Below are positions 8,923 through 16,323 of a stretch of 64,000 bases of DNA, piece after piece. The notes under the pieces were generated by a model. The model did not search any database. It worked only from the letters and a program-made list of their open reading frames with translations, and was not told where the DNA came from. The number at the start of each line of letters is the position of its first letter. The stretch's first letter is position 1. A program made the translations under genes and the position numbers. Where the stretch lies: positions 3,596,001-3,660,000 of the forward strand of contig NZ_JAVIWS010000001.1 in assembly GCF_031323975.1 (NCBI RefSeq). The letters are read 5' to 3'. The DNA is from Escherichia ruysiae (GTDB lineage: Bacteria > Pseudomonadota > Gammaproteobacteria > Enterobacterales > Enterobacteriaceae).

Positions 8923-9294
8923 GGCTTACTTTCTCTGCTGTAATGGTATGGATGTTTCTGTGTCCGCAAGTCCGGCAGTGACACAAGGTGAGGTATTAAA
9001 TAGAGGGAGCGATAAAGGGGCAAATTATTAATCGGGTGAAAAAATAATTAATCGATTAATTGCTTAATGGGAGTGATTTTCGCCAATCAGTCTGCGGTCT
9101 GTCCCCTCGCCCCATCCGGGGAGAGGGGTAGGGTGAGGGGGCGTCACAGATGTCGCAATTAGCAGTATTAATATCTAACTCATTGTTTAAACTAAAATAA
9201 TATTTTTATTATCGTTTAATTCAAACTTATTAATCCTGCCGGTGATACGCTTCAGAACATCCTGATTATTGTCGCTACTTATATCGTTCACCCT
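8923..9294. promoter_or_regulatory. Divergent control region lfiM / lafK
   Basis: This 372-bp gap holds the promoters of both early Flag-2 operons. It is AT-rich and contains a perfect 16-bp palindrome AATTAATCGATTAATT (9046-9061), a good candidate operator. It also contains one GC-rich CCCTCGCCCC...GGGTGAGGGG repeat unit (about 9103-9141). I find no GG-N10-GC sigma54 element on either strand, so these operons are probably sigma70-dependent. Confidence 0.5.
9046..9061. promoter_or_regulatory. 16-bp perfect palindrome, candidate master-regulator operator
   Basis: AATTAATCGATTAATT, perfectly self-complementary, about 125 bp before the lfiM start and 235 bp before lafK. Its central place in the divergent region suggests a binding site for a dimeric regulator; which one is unknown. 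Confidence 0.35.
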
Positions 9295-10281
9295 ATGTCT
9301 GAACTTATTGCAACTGCCGCTTCCAGCATTAACGCTTTTACTCTGGCAAAGCGTGTCGCCGCCTTTAACGTGCCGGTCCTGATTCAGGGCGAAACCGGTG
9401 CGGGCAAAGAATGTGTGGCAAAATATATTCACACCGTGGCCTTTGGTGAAAATGAAAACGCGCCCTATATCGGCGTGAACTGCGCGGCGATCCCAGAAAA
9501 CATGCTGGAATCCACCTTATTTGGCTACGATAAAGGCGCATTTACCGGTGCCATTGCCAGCGTGCCGGGGAAAATGGAACTGGCGAATAATGGCACCTTA
9601 TTACTCGATGAAATTGGTGAAATGCCGCTGGCATTACAGGCCAAAATATTACGCGTGTTGCAGGAACAACAGGTCGAGCGATTAGGCAGCAACCGACAAA
9701 TTAAACTCAATTTTCGCCTGATTGCCTGTACCAATAAAAATCTTGAGCAGGAAGTGGCTGCCGGGCGTTTTCGTGAAGATCTCTATTATCGTCTGGCGGT
9801 TATTCCCATTACCATGCCGCCGCTGCGTGAACGCCTGAACGATATTATTCCGCTGGCAGAGTCATTTATTAAAAAATACTCAACGGTGCTGGTGAAAAAC
9901 ATCACCCTTTCAGAATCTACCCGCCGGGCGCTGCTCAATTACCGCTGGCCCGGCAACGTGCGCCAGCTGGAGAACGCCATTCAGCGGGGAATGATTTTAA
10001 ATCGCGACGGCGTGATTTTCCCGGACGCATTAGGTCTGCCAGAAACAGATGTAACCGAAAAGACAGAATTGCAATGGCCTGTTCAGCCCGCCGTCCACAT
10101 TGCCGAAACCAGCGATTTAGGCCAGCACGGACGAAGCGCGCAATATCAATATATCGCCGACCTGATGCGTAAATATCAGGGCAACCGCAGCAAAATTGCC
10201 GACCTGTTAGGCATTACCCCGCGCGCACTGCGCTATCGACTGGCCTCCATGCGCAAGCACGGTATCGAAGTTTTCTCCTGA
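9295..10281 (+). CDS. lafK: LafK, sigma54-dependent lateral-flagellar activator without receiver domain
   Basis: A 328-residue enhancer-binding protein. The AAA+ domain begins almost at the N-terminus: Walker A GETGAGKE (about 33-40), the sigma54-contacting GAFTGA loop (about 81-86), Walker B LLLDEIGE (about 103). A Fis-type helix-turn-helix lies at the C-terminus (NRSKIADLLGITPRALRYRL). The usual N-terminal REC/FleQ-like domain is absent; the frame has a stop at 9217-9219. No good ribosome-binding site precedes the ATG. Likely targets are the three sigma54 promoters described in this window. Confidence 0.93.
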   Translation: MSELIATAASSINAFTLAKRVAAFNVPVLIQGETGAGKECVAKYIHTVAFGENENAPYIGVNCAAIPENMLESTLFGYDKGAFTGAIASVPGKMELANNGTLLLDEIGEMPLALQAKILRVLQEQQVERLGSNRQIKLNFRLIACTNKNLEQEVAAGRFREDLYYRLAVIPITMPPLRERLNDIIPLAESFIKKYSTVLVKNITLSESTRRALLNYRWPGNVRQLENAIQRGMILNRDGVIFPDALGLPETDVTEKTELQWPVQPAVHIAETSDLGQHGRSAQYQYIADLMRKYQGNRSKIADLLGITPRALRYRLASMRKHGIEVFS

Positions 10282-10295
10282 CCCGGAAGTTAAAA

Positions 10296-10637
10296 ATGAG
10301 CATTACCACAATCAACAGCACCATGCAGGCGCAAATCATGCAGGACGTGCAGCGGATGCAGGCCAACGCCCAGGCACCGGTGCTGCCCGCCATGACCTTC
10401 AGTTCCACCGACCCGGACGTTTCGTTTAACCGCATTATGAGCGGCGCGTTCAGTCACGTTGACCAGTTCCAGCAGGTGGCGGAGCAGCAGCAAACGGCTG
10501 TCGACATGGGCAAAAGTGATGACCTGGCAGGTGCGATGATCGCCAGCCAGCAGGCATCGCTCTCTTTTTCCGCGCTGGTGCAGGTGCGCAATAAAATCGC
10601 CACCGGGTTTAACGACCTGATGAGTATGTCGATCTAA
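10296..10637 (+). CDS. lfiE: LfiE, lateral flagellar FliE (MS-ring/rod junction)
   Basis: A 113-residue FliE-family protein. The C-terminal signature (AMIASQQASLSFSALVQVRNKI ... GFNDLMSMSI, shown here in part) is typical. It joins the MS-ring and export gate to the proximal rod. It follows lafK by 14 bp and precedes lfiF, so it is probably in the lafK operon. Confidence 0.94.
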   Translation: MSITTINSTMQAQIMQDVQRMQANAQAPVLPAMTFSSTDPDVSFNRIMSGAFSHVDQFQQVAEQQQTAVDMGKSDDLAGAMIASQQASLSFSALVQVRNKIATGFNDLMSMSI

Positions 10638-10641
10638 CCCT

Positions 10642-12288
10642 ATGAATGCACAAATCAAGAAGTTAACCCAGGCGTTTCCGGCGTTTCGACTGCGTCTCGC
10701 AGATAACAAACGCTGGGTGCTGATGGCGGGAGTGGGGCTTGCCGTTGCGGCAACGGCGATTATCGTCAGCGTGCTGTGGACTGCTAATCGCGGCTACGTC
10801 TCGCTCTACGGACGCCAGGAAAATCTGCCCGTGTCGCAGATTGTCACCGTGCTGGGCGGCGAAAAGCTCAGCTACCGCATCGACCCGCAGAGCGGGCAAA
10901 TTCTGGTGCCGGAAGATGAACTGTCGAAAACGCGCATGACCCTCGCCGCCAAAGGTGTGCAGGCGATATTGCCCAGCGGCTACGAGCTGATGGACAAAGA
11001 CGAAGTGCTCGGCAGCAGCCAGTTCGTGCAGAACGTGCGCTATAAACGCAGCCTCGAAGGGGAGCTGGCGCAGAGCATCATGTCGCTGGACGCGGTGGAG
11101 AGCGCGCGGGTGCATCTGGCGCTCAACGAAGAAAGCTCGTTTGTGGTCAGCGATGAGCCGCAAAACAGCGCCTCGGTGGTGGTGCGTCTGCACTACGGCG
11201 CGAAGCTGAATATGGACCAGGTGAACGCCATTGTGCATCTGGTTTCCGGCAGCATTCCGGGGCTGCACGCCAGCAAAGTTAGCGTCGTCGATCAGGCGGG
11301 AAATCTGCTAACCGACGGCATTGGCGCGGGCGAGGCGGTTTCTGCCGCTACCCGTAAACGCGATCAGATTCTCAAAGACATCCAGGACAAAACCCGCGCC
11401 AGCGTGGCAAACGTGCTGGATTCGCTGGTCGGCAGCGGGAATTACCGCGTCAGCGTGATGCCGGATCTCGACCTCAGCACCATCGACGAAACCCAGGAAC
11501 ACTACGGCGACGCGCCGAAAATCAACCGCGAAGAGAGCGTGCTGGACAGCGACACTAACCAGGTGGCGATGGGCGTGCCCGGTTCGCTCAGTAACCGTCC
11601 GCCGGTTGCGGCGAATCAGATGACCAACGGTACGGAAGAAAACCGCTCGCCGGAAGCGTTATCCAAACACAGCGAAAGCAAGCGCGATTACTCTTACGAC
11701 CGCAGCGTCCAGCATATTCAGCATCCCGGGTTTGCGGTGAAACGCCTCAACGTGGCGGTGGTGCTCAATCAAAACGCCCCGGCGCTGAAAAACTGGAAGC
11801 CGGAGCAGACTGCGCAACTGACCGCGTTGCTGAACAATGCCGCCGGGATCGACGTCCAGCGCGGTGACAATCTCACCTTATCGCTGCTTAACTTTGTGCC
11901 GCAGGCGGTGCCGGTCGAACCAATTATTCCGCTGTGGAAAGACGACAGCGTGCTGGCCTGGGTGCGGCTGATTGGCTGCGGCCTGCTGGCGCTGTTGTTG
12001 CTGTTCTTTGTGGTGCGCCCGGTAATGAAACGCCTGACGGCGGTACGTGCGCCGGTTATCCCGCCAGAACCGGAAGCCGTCAGCGAACCGTGGATCGCCA
12101 TGCCGGAAGAGGAGCGCAAAAACGTCGATCTGCCGTCGCTACCCGGCGATGACAGCCTGCCGTCCCAGAGTTCCGGCCTCGAAGTAAAACTCGAGTTCCT
12201 GCAAAAACTGGCCATGAGCGACACCGATCGCGTAGCCGAAGTTCTCAGACAATGGATCACCAGCAATGAGCGAATTGACAACAAATAA
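10642..12288 (+). CDS. lfiF: LfiF, lateral flagellar FliF MS-ring protein
   Basis: A 548-residue MS-ring subunit. Transmembrane segment 1 is at about 26-48 (WVLMAGVGLAVAATAIIVSV), followed by the RBM/YscJ-like periplasmic domains (SARVHLALNEESSFV). Transmembrane segment 2 is at about 438-460 and a short cytoplasmic FliG-binding tail follows. Its end overlaps the lfiG start by 23 bp, which fits translational coupling. Confidence 0.96.
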   Translation: MNAQIKKLTQAFPAFRLRLADNKRWVLMAGVGLAVAATAIIVSVLWTANRGYVSLYGRQENLPVSQIVTVLGGEKLSYRIDPQSGQILVPEDELSKTRMTLAAKGVQAILPSGYELMDKDEVLGSSQFVQNVRYKRSLEGELAQSIMSLDAVESARVHLALNEESSFVVSDEPQNSASVVVRLHYGAKLNMDQVNAIVHLVSGSIPGLHASKVSVVDQAGNLLTDGIGAGEAVSAATRKRDQILKDIQDKTRASVANVLDSLVGSGNYRVSVMPDLDLSTIDETQEHYGDAPKINREESVLDSDTNQVAMGVPGSLSNRPPVAANQMTNGTEENRSPEALSKHSESKRDYSYDRSVQHIQHPGFAVKRLNVAVVLNQNAPALKNWKPEQTAQLTALLNNAAGIDVQRGDNLTLSLLNFVPQAVPVEPIIPLWKDDSVLAWVRLIGCGLLALLLLFFVVRPVMKRLTAVRAPVIPPEPEAVSEPWIAMPEEERKNVDLPSLPGDDSLPSQSSGLEVKLEFLQKLAMSDTDRVAEVLRQWITSNERIDNK

Positions 12289-13276
12289 AAGCAACAGCTA
12301 CCTGGAACAGGCGGCGATCCTGCTGCTGTGTCTGGGCGAAGAGGCGGCGGCGACGGTGATGCAAAAACTCAGCCGCGAAGAAGTGGTGCGCCTGAGCGAA
12401 AACATGGCGCGGCTTTCCGGCGTCAAAACCAGCATGGCGCGCAAAGTGATCAATAACTTCTTTGATGAGTTCCGCGAACAGAGCGGCATCAACGGCGCAT
12501 CGCGATCCATGTTGCAGGGCATTCTCAACAAAGCCCTCGGCACCGAGATCGCCAGCAGCGTGATCAACGGCATCTACGGCGATGAGATCCGCTCACGGAT
12601 GGCGCGTCTGCAATGGGTGGAACCACGCCAGCTGGCGATGCTGATCTCCGAAGAGCATCTGCAATTGCAGGCGGTGTTCCTCGCGTTTCTGACACCGGAA
12701 ATCTCGGCGGCGGTGCTTTCATATCTCAACGAATCGGTACAAAACGAAATTCTCTATCGGGTGGCGAAACTCAACGACGTCAACCGCGACGTGGTGGATG
12801 AACTGGACCGCCTGATCGAACGCGGCCTGTCGGTGCTTTCGGAGCACGGCTCGAAGGTGAAAGGCATCAAACAGGCGGCGGATATCGTCAACCGCTTTCA
12901 GGGCAACCAGCAGGTGATCCTCGACCAGATGCGCGAGCGTGACGAAAACGTGCTGGAGCAGCTCCAGGATGAGATGTATGACTTCTTTATCCTCAGCCGC
13001 CAGAACGAAGAGGTGCGCCGACGTCTGCTCGACGAAGTGCCGATGGAAGACTGGGCGGTGGCGCTGAAAGGTACTGAAGCTCTGCTGCGCCGTTCCATTT
13101 ACGCGGTAATGCCAAAACGTCAGGCTCAGCAACTGGAAGCGATCACCGCGCGCCTGGGGCCGGTGCCGGTCAGCCGTATCGAACAGATCCGCCGCGAAAT
13201 CATGGGCATTGCCCGTGAGCTGGAAGAGGCGGGCGAAATTCAGCTACAGCTTTTTGCGGAACAGACGGCGGAGTAA
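12266..13276 (+). CDS. lfiG: LfiG, lateral flagellar FliG rotor protein
   Basis: A 336-residue rotor protein with the three FliG domains. The N-terminal FliF-binding part contains AAILLLCLGEEAAATVMQKL, a middle domain follows, and the C-terminal torque helix carries charged residues (MEDWAVALKG then LLRRSIYAVMPKRQAQQLE). It interacts with the LafT stator. The start is inside the lfiF 3' end. Confidence 0.96.
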   Translation: MSELTTNKSNSYLEQAAILLLCLGEEAAATVMQKLSREEVVRLSENMARLSGVKTSMARKVINNFFDEFREQSGINGASRSMLQGILNKALGTEIASSVINGIYGDEIRSRMARLQWVEPRQLAMLISEEHLQLQAVFLAFLTPEISAAVLSYLNESVQNEILYRVAKLNDVNRDVVDELDRLIERGLSVLSEHGSKVKGIKQAADIVNRFQGNQQVILDQMRERDENVLEQLQDEMYDFFILSRQNEEVRRRLLDEVPMEDWAVALKGTEALLRRSIYAVMPKRQAQQLEAITARLGPVPVSRIEQIRREIMGIARELEEAGEIQLQLFAEQTAE

Positions 13277-13279
13277 CCC

Positions 13280-13990
13280 ATGACCATTGAAACACTGCGC
13301 GGGCGTTATCGTCTGCACCGTTTTCCGCCGCGCCAGCGAGCTATGGCGAGTGAACCACTGACCGCAGGGATCAGCGCCGCCGACTACCAGCGCCAGTTAA
13401 AAGACGGTTTTCAGGAAGGGCTGCAAAAAGGCTTTGAGCAGGGGATGACCGAAGGGATCGACCAGGGATTTCTTGAAGGTCATCAAAAAGGGTTTGAAGA
13501 TGGGCGACGCCAGGGCTACACCGAAGGCAGCCTCTCCGGGCAGCAGGAAGGGCGCAAGCAGTTTGTGGAGGCGGCGCAGCCGCTGGAAGCCATCAGCGGA
13601 AAAGTGAACGACTTCCTCGCCCATATCGAACGTAAACAGCGGGAAGATTTGCTGCAACTGGTGGAAAAAGTCACCCGCCAGGTGATCCGCTGCGAACTGG
13701 CGCTGCAACCGACGCAATTGCTGGCGCTGGTGGAAGAGGCGCTGGCGGCGTTCCCTTCCATGCCGGAAACCCTGCAAGTGATGATGAGTGCGGAAGAATT
13801 TAACCGCATCCGTGACGCGGTGCCGGAAAAAGTCAACGAATGGGGGCTGATGCCGTCACTCGACTTAGCGCCGGGTGAATGCCGGGTGATTACCGATAAA
13901 TCCGAACTGGATATCGGCTGCGAGCACCGCCTTGAACAGTGCATGACAGCACTAAAAGAGACCCTAACGCCGGAGTCGCAAAGTGAGTGA
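13280..13990 (+). CDS. lfiH: LfiH, lateral flagellar FliH export-ATPase regulator
   Basis: A 236-residue protein with the long GxxxG-rich repeat typical of FliH at residues 37-91 (GFQEGLQKGFEQGMTEG, continuing as similar repeats), then a C-terminal domain resembling the peripheral stalk of F-ATPases. It holds the LfiI ATPase inactive and tethers it to the C-ring. The stop overlaps the lfiI start. Confidence 0.95.
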   Translation: MTIETLRGRYRLHRFPPRQRAMASEPLTAGISAADYQRQLKDGFQEGLQKGFEQGMTEGIDQGFLEGHQKGFEDGRRQGYTEGSLSGQQEGRKQFVEAAQPLEAISGKVNDFLAHIERKQREDLLQLVEKVTRQVIRCELALQPTQLLALVEEALAAFPSMPETLQVMMSAEEFNRIRDAVPEKVNEWGLMPSLDLAPGECRVITDKSELDIGCEHRLEQCMTALKETLTPESQSE

Positions 13991-15320
13991 TTTTTCCGCT
14001 TTCGATAACGCCCTGCGCTCGCTGGAGTCGATCCCATTAGCCCGCGTCGCCGGGCGACTGGTGCGCCTTAACGGCATCCTGCTGGAGAGCGTCGGTTGCC
14101 CGCTAATGACCGGACAACTGTGCCGCATCGAAAGCGCCAACCACACGCTGATCGACGCGCAGGCCGTGGGATTTAATCGCGACATCACCTACTTAATGCC
14201 GTTTAAACAGCCGGTCGGCTTGATGGCGGGCGCGCGCGTCTTCCCGGAGGAAAAAGCCCACGACATCCTGATTGGCGAAAGCTGGCTAGGCCGCGTGGTG
14301 AATGGCCTCGGCGAGCCGCTGGATGGCAAAGGGCGCTTAAATGGCAGCGATCTTTTGCCGCCGCTGCCACCGTCGGTCAATCCCTTAACCCGGCGTTCAG
14401 TGGACGAACCGCTGGACGTGGGCGTGAAAGCGATCAACGGCCTGCTGACCATCGGCAAAGGCCAGCGCGTCGGGCTGATGGCGGGCAGCGGCGTGGGGAA
14501 AAGCGTGTTGCTGGGGATGATCACCCGCCAGACTAAAGCCGATATTGTGGTGGTCGGGCTGATTGGCGAGCGCGGGCGCGAAGTGAAAGAGTTTATCGAC
14601 CACTCGCTGGGTGCGGACGGGCTGGCAAAGTCTATTGTTGTCGTCGCGCCTGCCGATGAATCGCCGCTGATGCGCCTGAAAGCCACCGAACTGTGCCACT
14701 CCATCGCCGCCTGGTTTCGCGACCGTGGGCATCACGTTTTACTGCTGGTGGATTCCCTGACCCGCTACGCGATGGCGCAGCGAGAAATCGCCCTCTCGCT
14801 TGGCGAACCACCCGCCACCAAAGGCTATCCGCCATCGGCATTCGGCATGATCCCCAAACTGGTCGAAAGTGCAGGCAACAGCGAAAGCACCGGCTCGATG
14901 ACCGCCATCTACACCGTGCTGGCGGAAGGCGACGACCAGCAAGATCCGATTGTAGACTGCGCCCGCGCGGTGCTGGACGGGCATATTGTATTAACCCGCA
15001 AACTGGCGGAAGCGGGGCACTATCCGGCCATTGATATCGGCCAGTCGATCAGTCGCTGCATGAACCAGGTCACCAGCCTGGAACATCAGCAATCTGCCCG
15101 CGCGATGAAACAACACTACGCTGCCTATATGGAGATCAAACCGCTGATCCCGCTCGGCGGCTACGTGCCAGGTGCGGATGCCAGCGTCGACAAGGCGGTA
15201 AAAATGTACCCGACCATCGAGCGATTTCTACGTCAGGAGATGCGCGAACCCGCCTCCCTCGAACTGGTGCAAAGCCGCCTGCAAATCCTCTTTCCTGGCG
15301 TCAAAAAGGCAGAACAGTAA
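13983..15320 (+). CDS. lfiI: LfiI, lateral flagellar FliI export ATPase
   Basis: A 445-residue F1-beta-like ATPase. Walker A is MAGSGVGKSVLLG (about residue 165-177), Walker B is HHVLLLVDSLTRYAMAQRE (about 250), and the family signature PPATKGYPPSAF follows. It powers substrate unloading at the lateral type III export gate. It overlaps lfiH by 8 bp and is followed by lfiJ after 2 bp. Confidence 0.97.
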   Translation: MSDFSAFDNALRSLESIPLARVAGRLVRLNGILLESVGCPLMTGQLCRIESANHTLIDAQAVGFNRDITYLMPFKQPVGLMAGARVFPEEKAHDILIGESWLGRVVNGLGEPLDGKGRLNGSDLLPPLPPSVNPLTRRSVDEPLDVGVKAINGLLTIGKGQRVGLMAGSGVGKSVLLGMITRQTKADIVVVGLIGERGREVKEFIDHSLGADGLAKSIVVVAPADESPLMRLKATELCHSIAAWFRDRGHHVLLLVDSLTRYAMAQREIALSLGEPPATKGYPPSAFGMIPKLVESAGNSESTGSMTAIYTVLAEGDDQQDPIVDCARAVLDGHIVLTRKLAEAGHYPAIDIGQSISRCMNQVTSLEHQQSARAMKQHYAAYMEIKPLIPLGGYVPGADASVDKAVKMYPTIERFLRQEMREPASLELVQSRLQILFPGVKKAEQ

Positions 15321-15322
15321 CC

Positions 15323-15757
15323 ATGCGACAAATCATCGACACGCTGGCGCAGTTGCAACGCCTGCGGGATAAATCGGTCAAGGACAAAACCGTCGAGCTG
15401 GCAAAGCAAAAACAGATTTGCGCGGGTTATGACAACAATATCAAAGCATTAGGTTACCTGGTGGAGAAAACCTCTGCGGGCGCGACGGCGTCGGTGGAAT
15501 CGCTGAAAAATGTCAGCGGCTACAAAGGCACCCTGCGCAAGGTGATTGCCTGGCAGGAGCAGGAAAAAACGCTGGCTAACATCAAAGCCACGCGAATGCA
15601 GAAAAACCTGACGGCGGCGGCGTGCGAAGAGAAAGTGGTGGCTTTGACGCTGGACGACAAACGCCGCGAGCAGCAGGAAAGCGCCACGGCGAAAGCGCAA
15701 AAAGCGGTGGACGATATTGCGGTGCAGTGCTGGCTACGGCACAAATTAGCGGAGTAG
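15323..15757 (+). CDS. lfiJ: LfiJ, lateral flagellar FliJ export chaperone/stalk
   Basis: A 144-residue largely alpha-helical, coiled-coil protein, very rich in Lys, Gln and Ala, with the length and place of FliJ after fliI. FliJ acts as the central stalk of the export ATPase and as a chaperone escort. Sequence similarity within the family is weak, so the call rests mainly on position and composition. Confidence 0.88.
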   Translation: MRQIIDTLAQLQRLRDKSVKDKTVELAKQKQICAGYDNNIKALGYLVEKTSAGATASVESLKNVSGYKGTLRKVIAWQEQEKTLANIKATRMQKNLTAAACEEKVVALTLDDKRREQQESATAKAQKAVDDIAVQCWLRHKLAE

Positions 15758-15759
15758 CC

Positions 15760-16164
15760 ATGAAAACGGTCATCACCTTCGGCACCTTCGATGTGTTTCA
15801 TGTCGGTCATCTGCGTCTTTTACAACGCGCCCGCACGCTGGGCGAGCGGCTGCTGGTCGGCGTATCGTCCGACGCCCTGAACATCGCCAAAAAAGGCAGA
15901 GCACCGGTATACCATCAGGATGACCGCATGGCGATTATCGCCGGGCTGGCGTGCGTGGATGGCGTTTTTCTGGAGGAATCGCTGGAGCAGAAAGCAGAGT
16001 ATTTGCGGGGGTACAGTGCAGATATTTTAGTGATGGGCGATGACTGGGCAGGGAAGTTTGATAGCTTTGCGTATATTTGTGAGGTGGTGTATTTTCCCCG
16101 CACGCCGTCGGTGTCGACGACGGGGATTATTGAGGTGATTAGGGGTAAATCAGCCACCTACTGA
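15760..16164 (+). CDS. Glycerol-3-phosphate cytidylyltransferase-like protein (TagD/Gct family)
   Basis: A 134-residue nucleotidyltransferase with the hallmarks of the cytidylyltransferase family: GTFDVFHVGH (HxGH, residues 8-17), a lysine/arginine-rich loop, and RTPSVSTT (the RTxGIST equivalent, about 115-122). TagD-type enzymes make CDP-glycerol from CTP and sn-glycerol-3-phosphate. The start at ATG 15760 is 2 bp after the lfiJ stop; longer frames only read into lfiJ. It is likely co-transcribed with lfiE-J and faces a gene with a CDP-glycerol-using domain, which supports glycerol-3-phosphate as substrate. Confidence 0.87.
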   Translation: MKTVITFGTFDVFHVGHLRLLQRARTLGERLLVGVSSDALNIAKKGRAPVYHQDDRMAIIAGLACVDGVFLEESLEQKAEYLRGYSADILVMGDDWAGKFDSFAYICEVVYFPRTPSVSTTGIIEVIRGKSATY

Positions 16165-16220
16165 TTTAATTCCCGTAGTGAGAGAAGATGATGCCGTCTG
16201 CCGTTTGGCTATGTTAAATA

Positions 16221-16323
16221 TGTTTAAAAAATCGCGTTTTTTCGACATATCCCTAAAACATGTCGATGGCATAAACGTATTCCAACGACATGTTAAAAAA
16301 TCGAATTTTATCGACATATCCCT
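16221..16323. repeat. Twin AT-rich hairpin repeats between convergent genes
   Basis: Two near-identical units lie at 16221-16254 and 16291-16323. Each has the form TGTTAAAAAATCG..TTTT..CGACATATCCCT and folds back on itself (AAAAATCG with CGxTTTTT, TATGT with ACATA). The second unit overlaps the last codons of the leftward transferase gene. They could act as a bidirectional terminator for the convergent operons. Confidence 0.6.

Noticed and set aside
9069..9085. GGAGTGATTTTCGC as a sigma54 promoter for lafK
   Set aside because: GG-N10-GC spacing occurs, but the flanking CAC and TT positions do not match.
15622..15759. N-terminal extension of the cytidylyltransferase-like protein
   Set aside because: It lies within lfiJ in another frame; the family N-terminus (MKTVITFGTFD) begins at 15760 right after the lfiJ stop.
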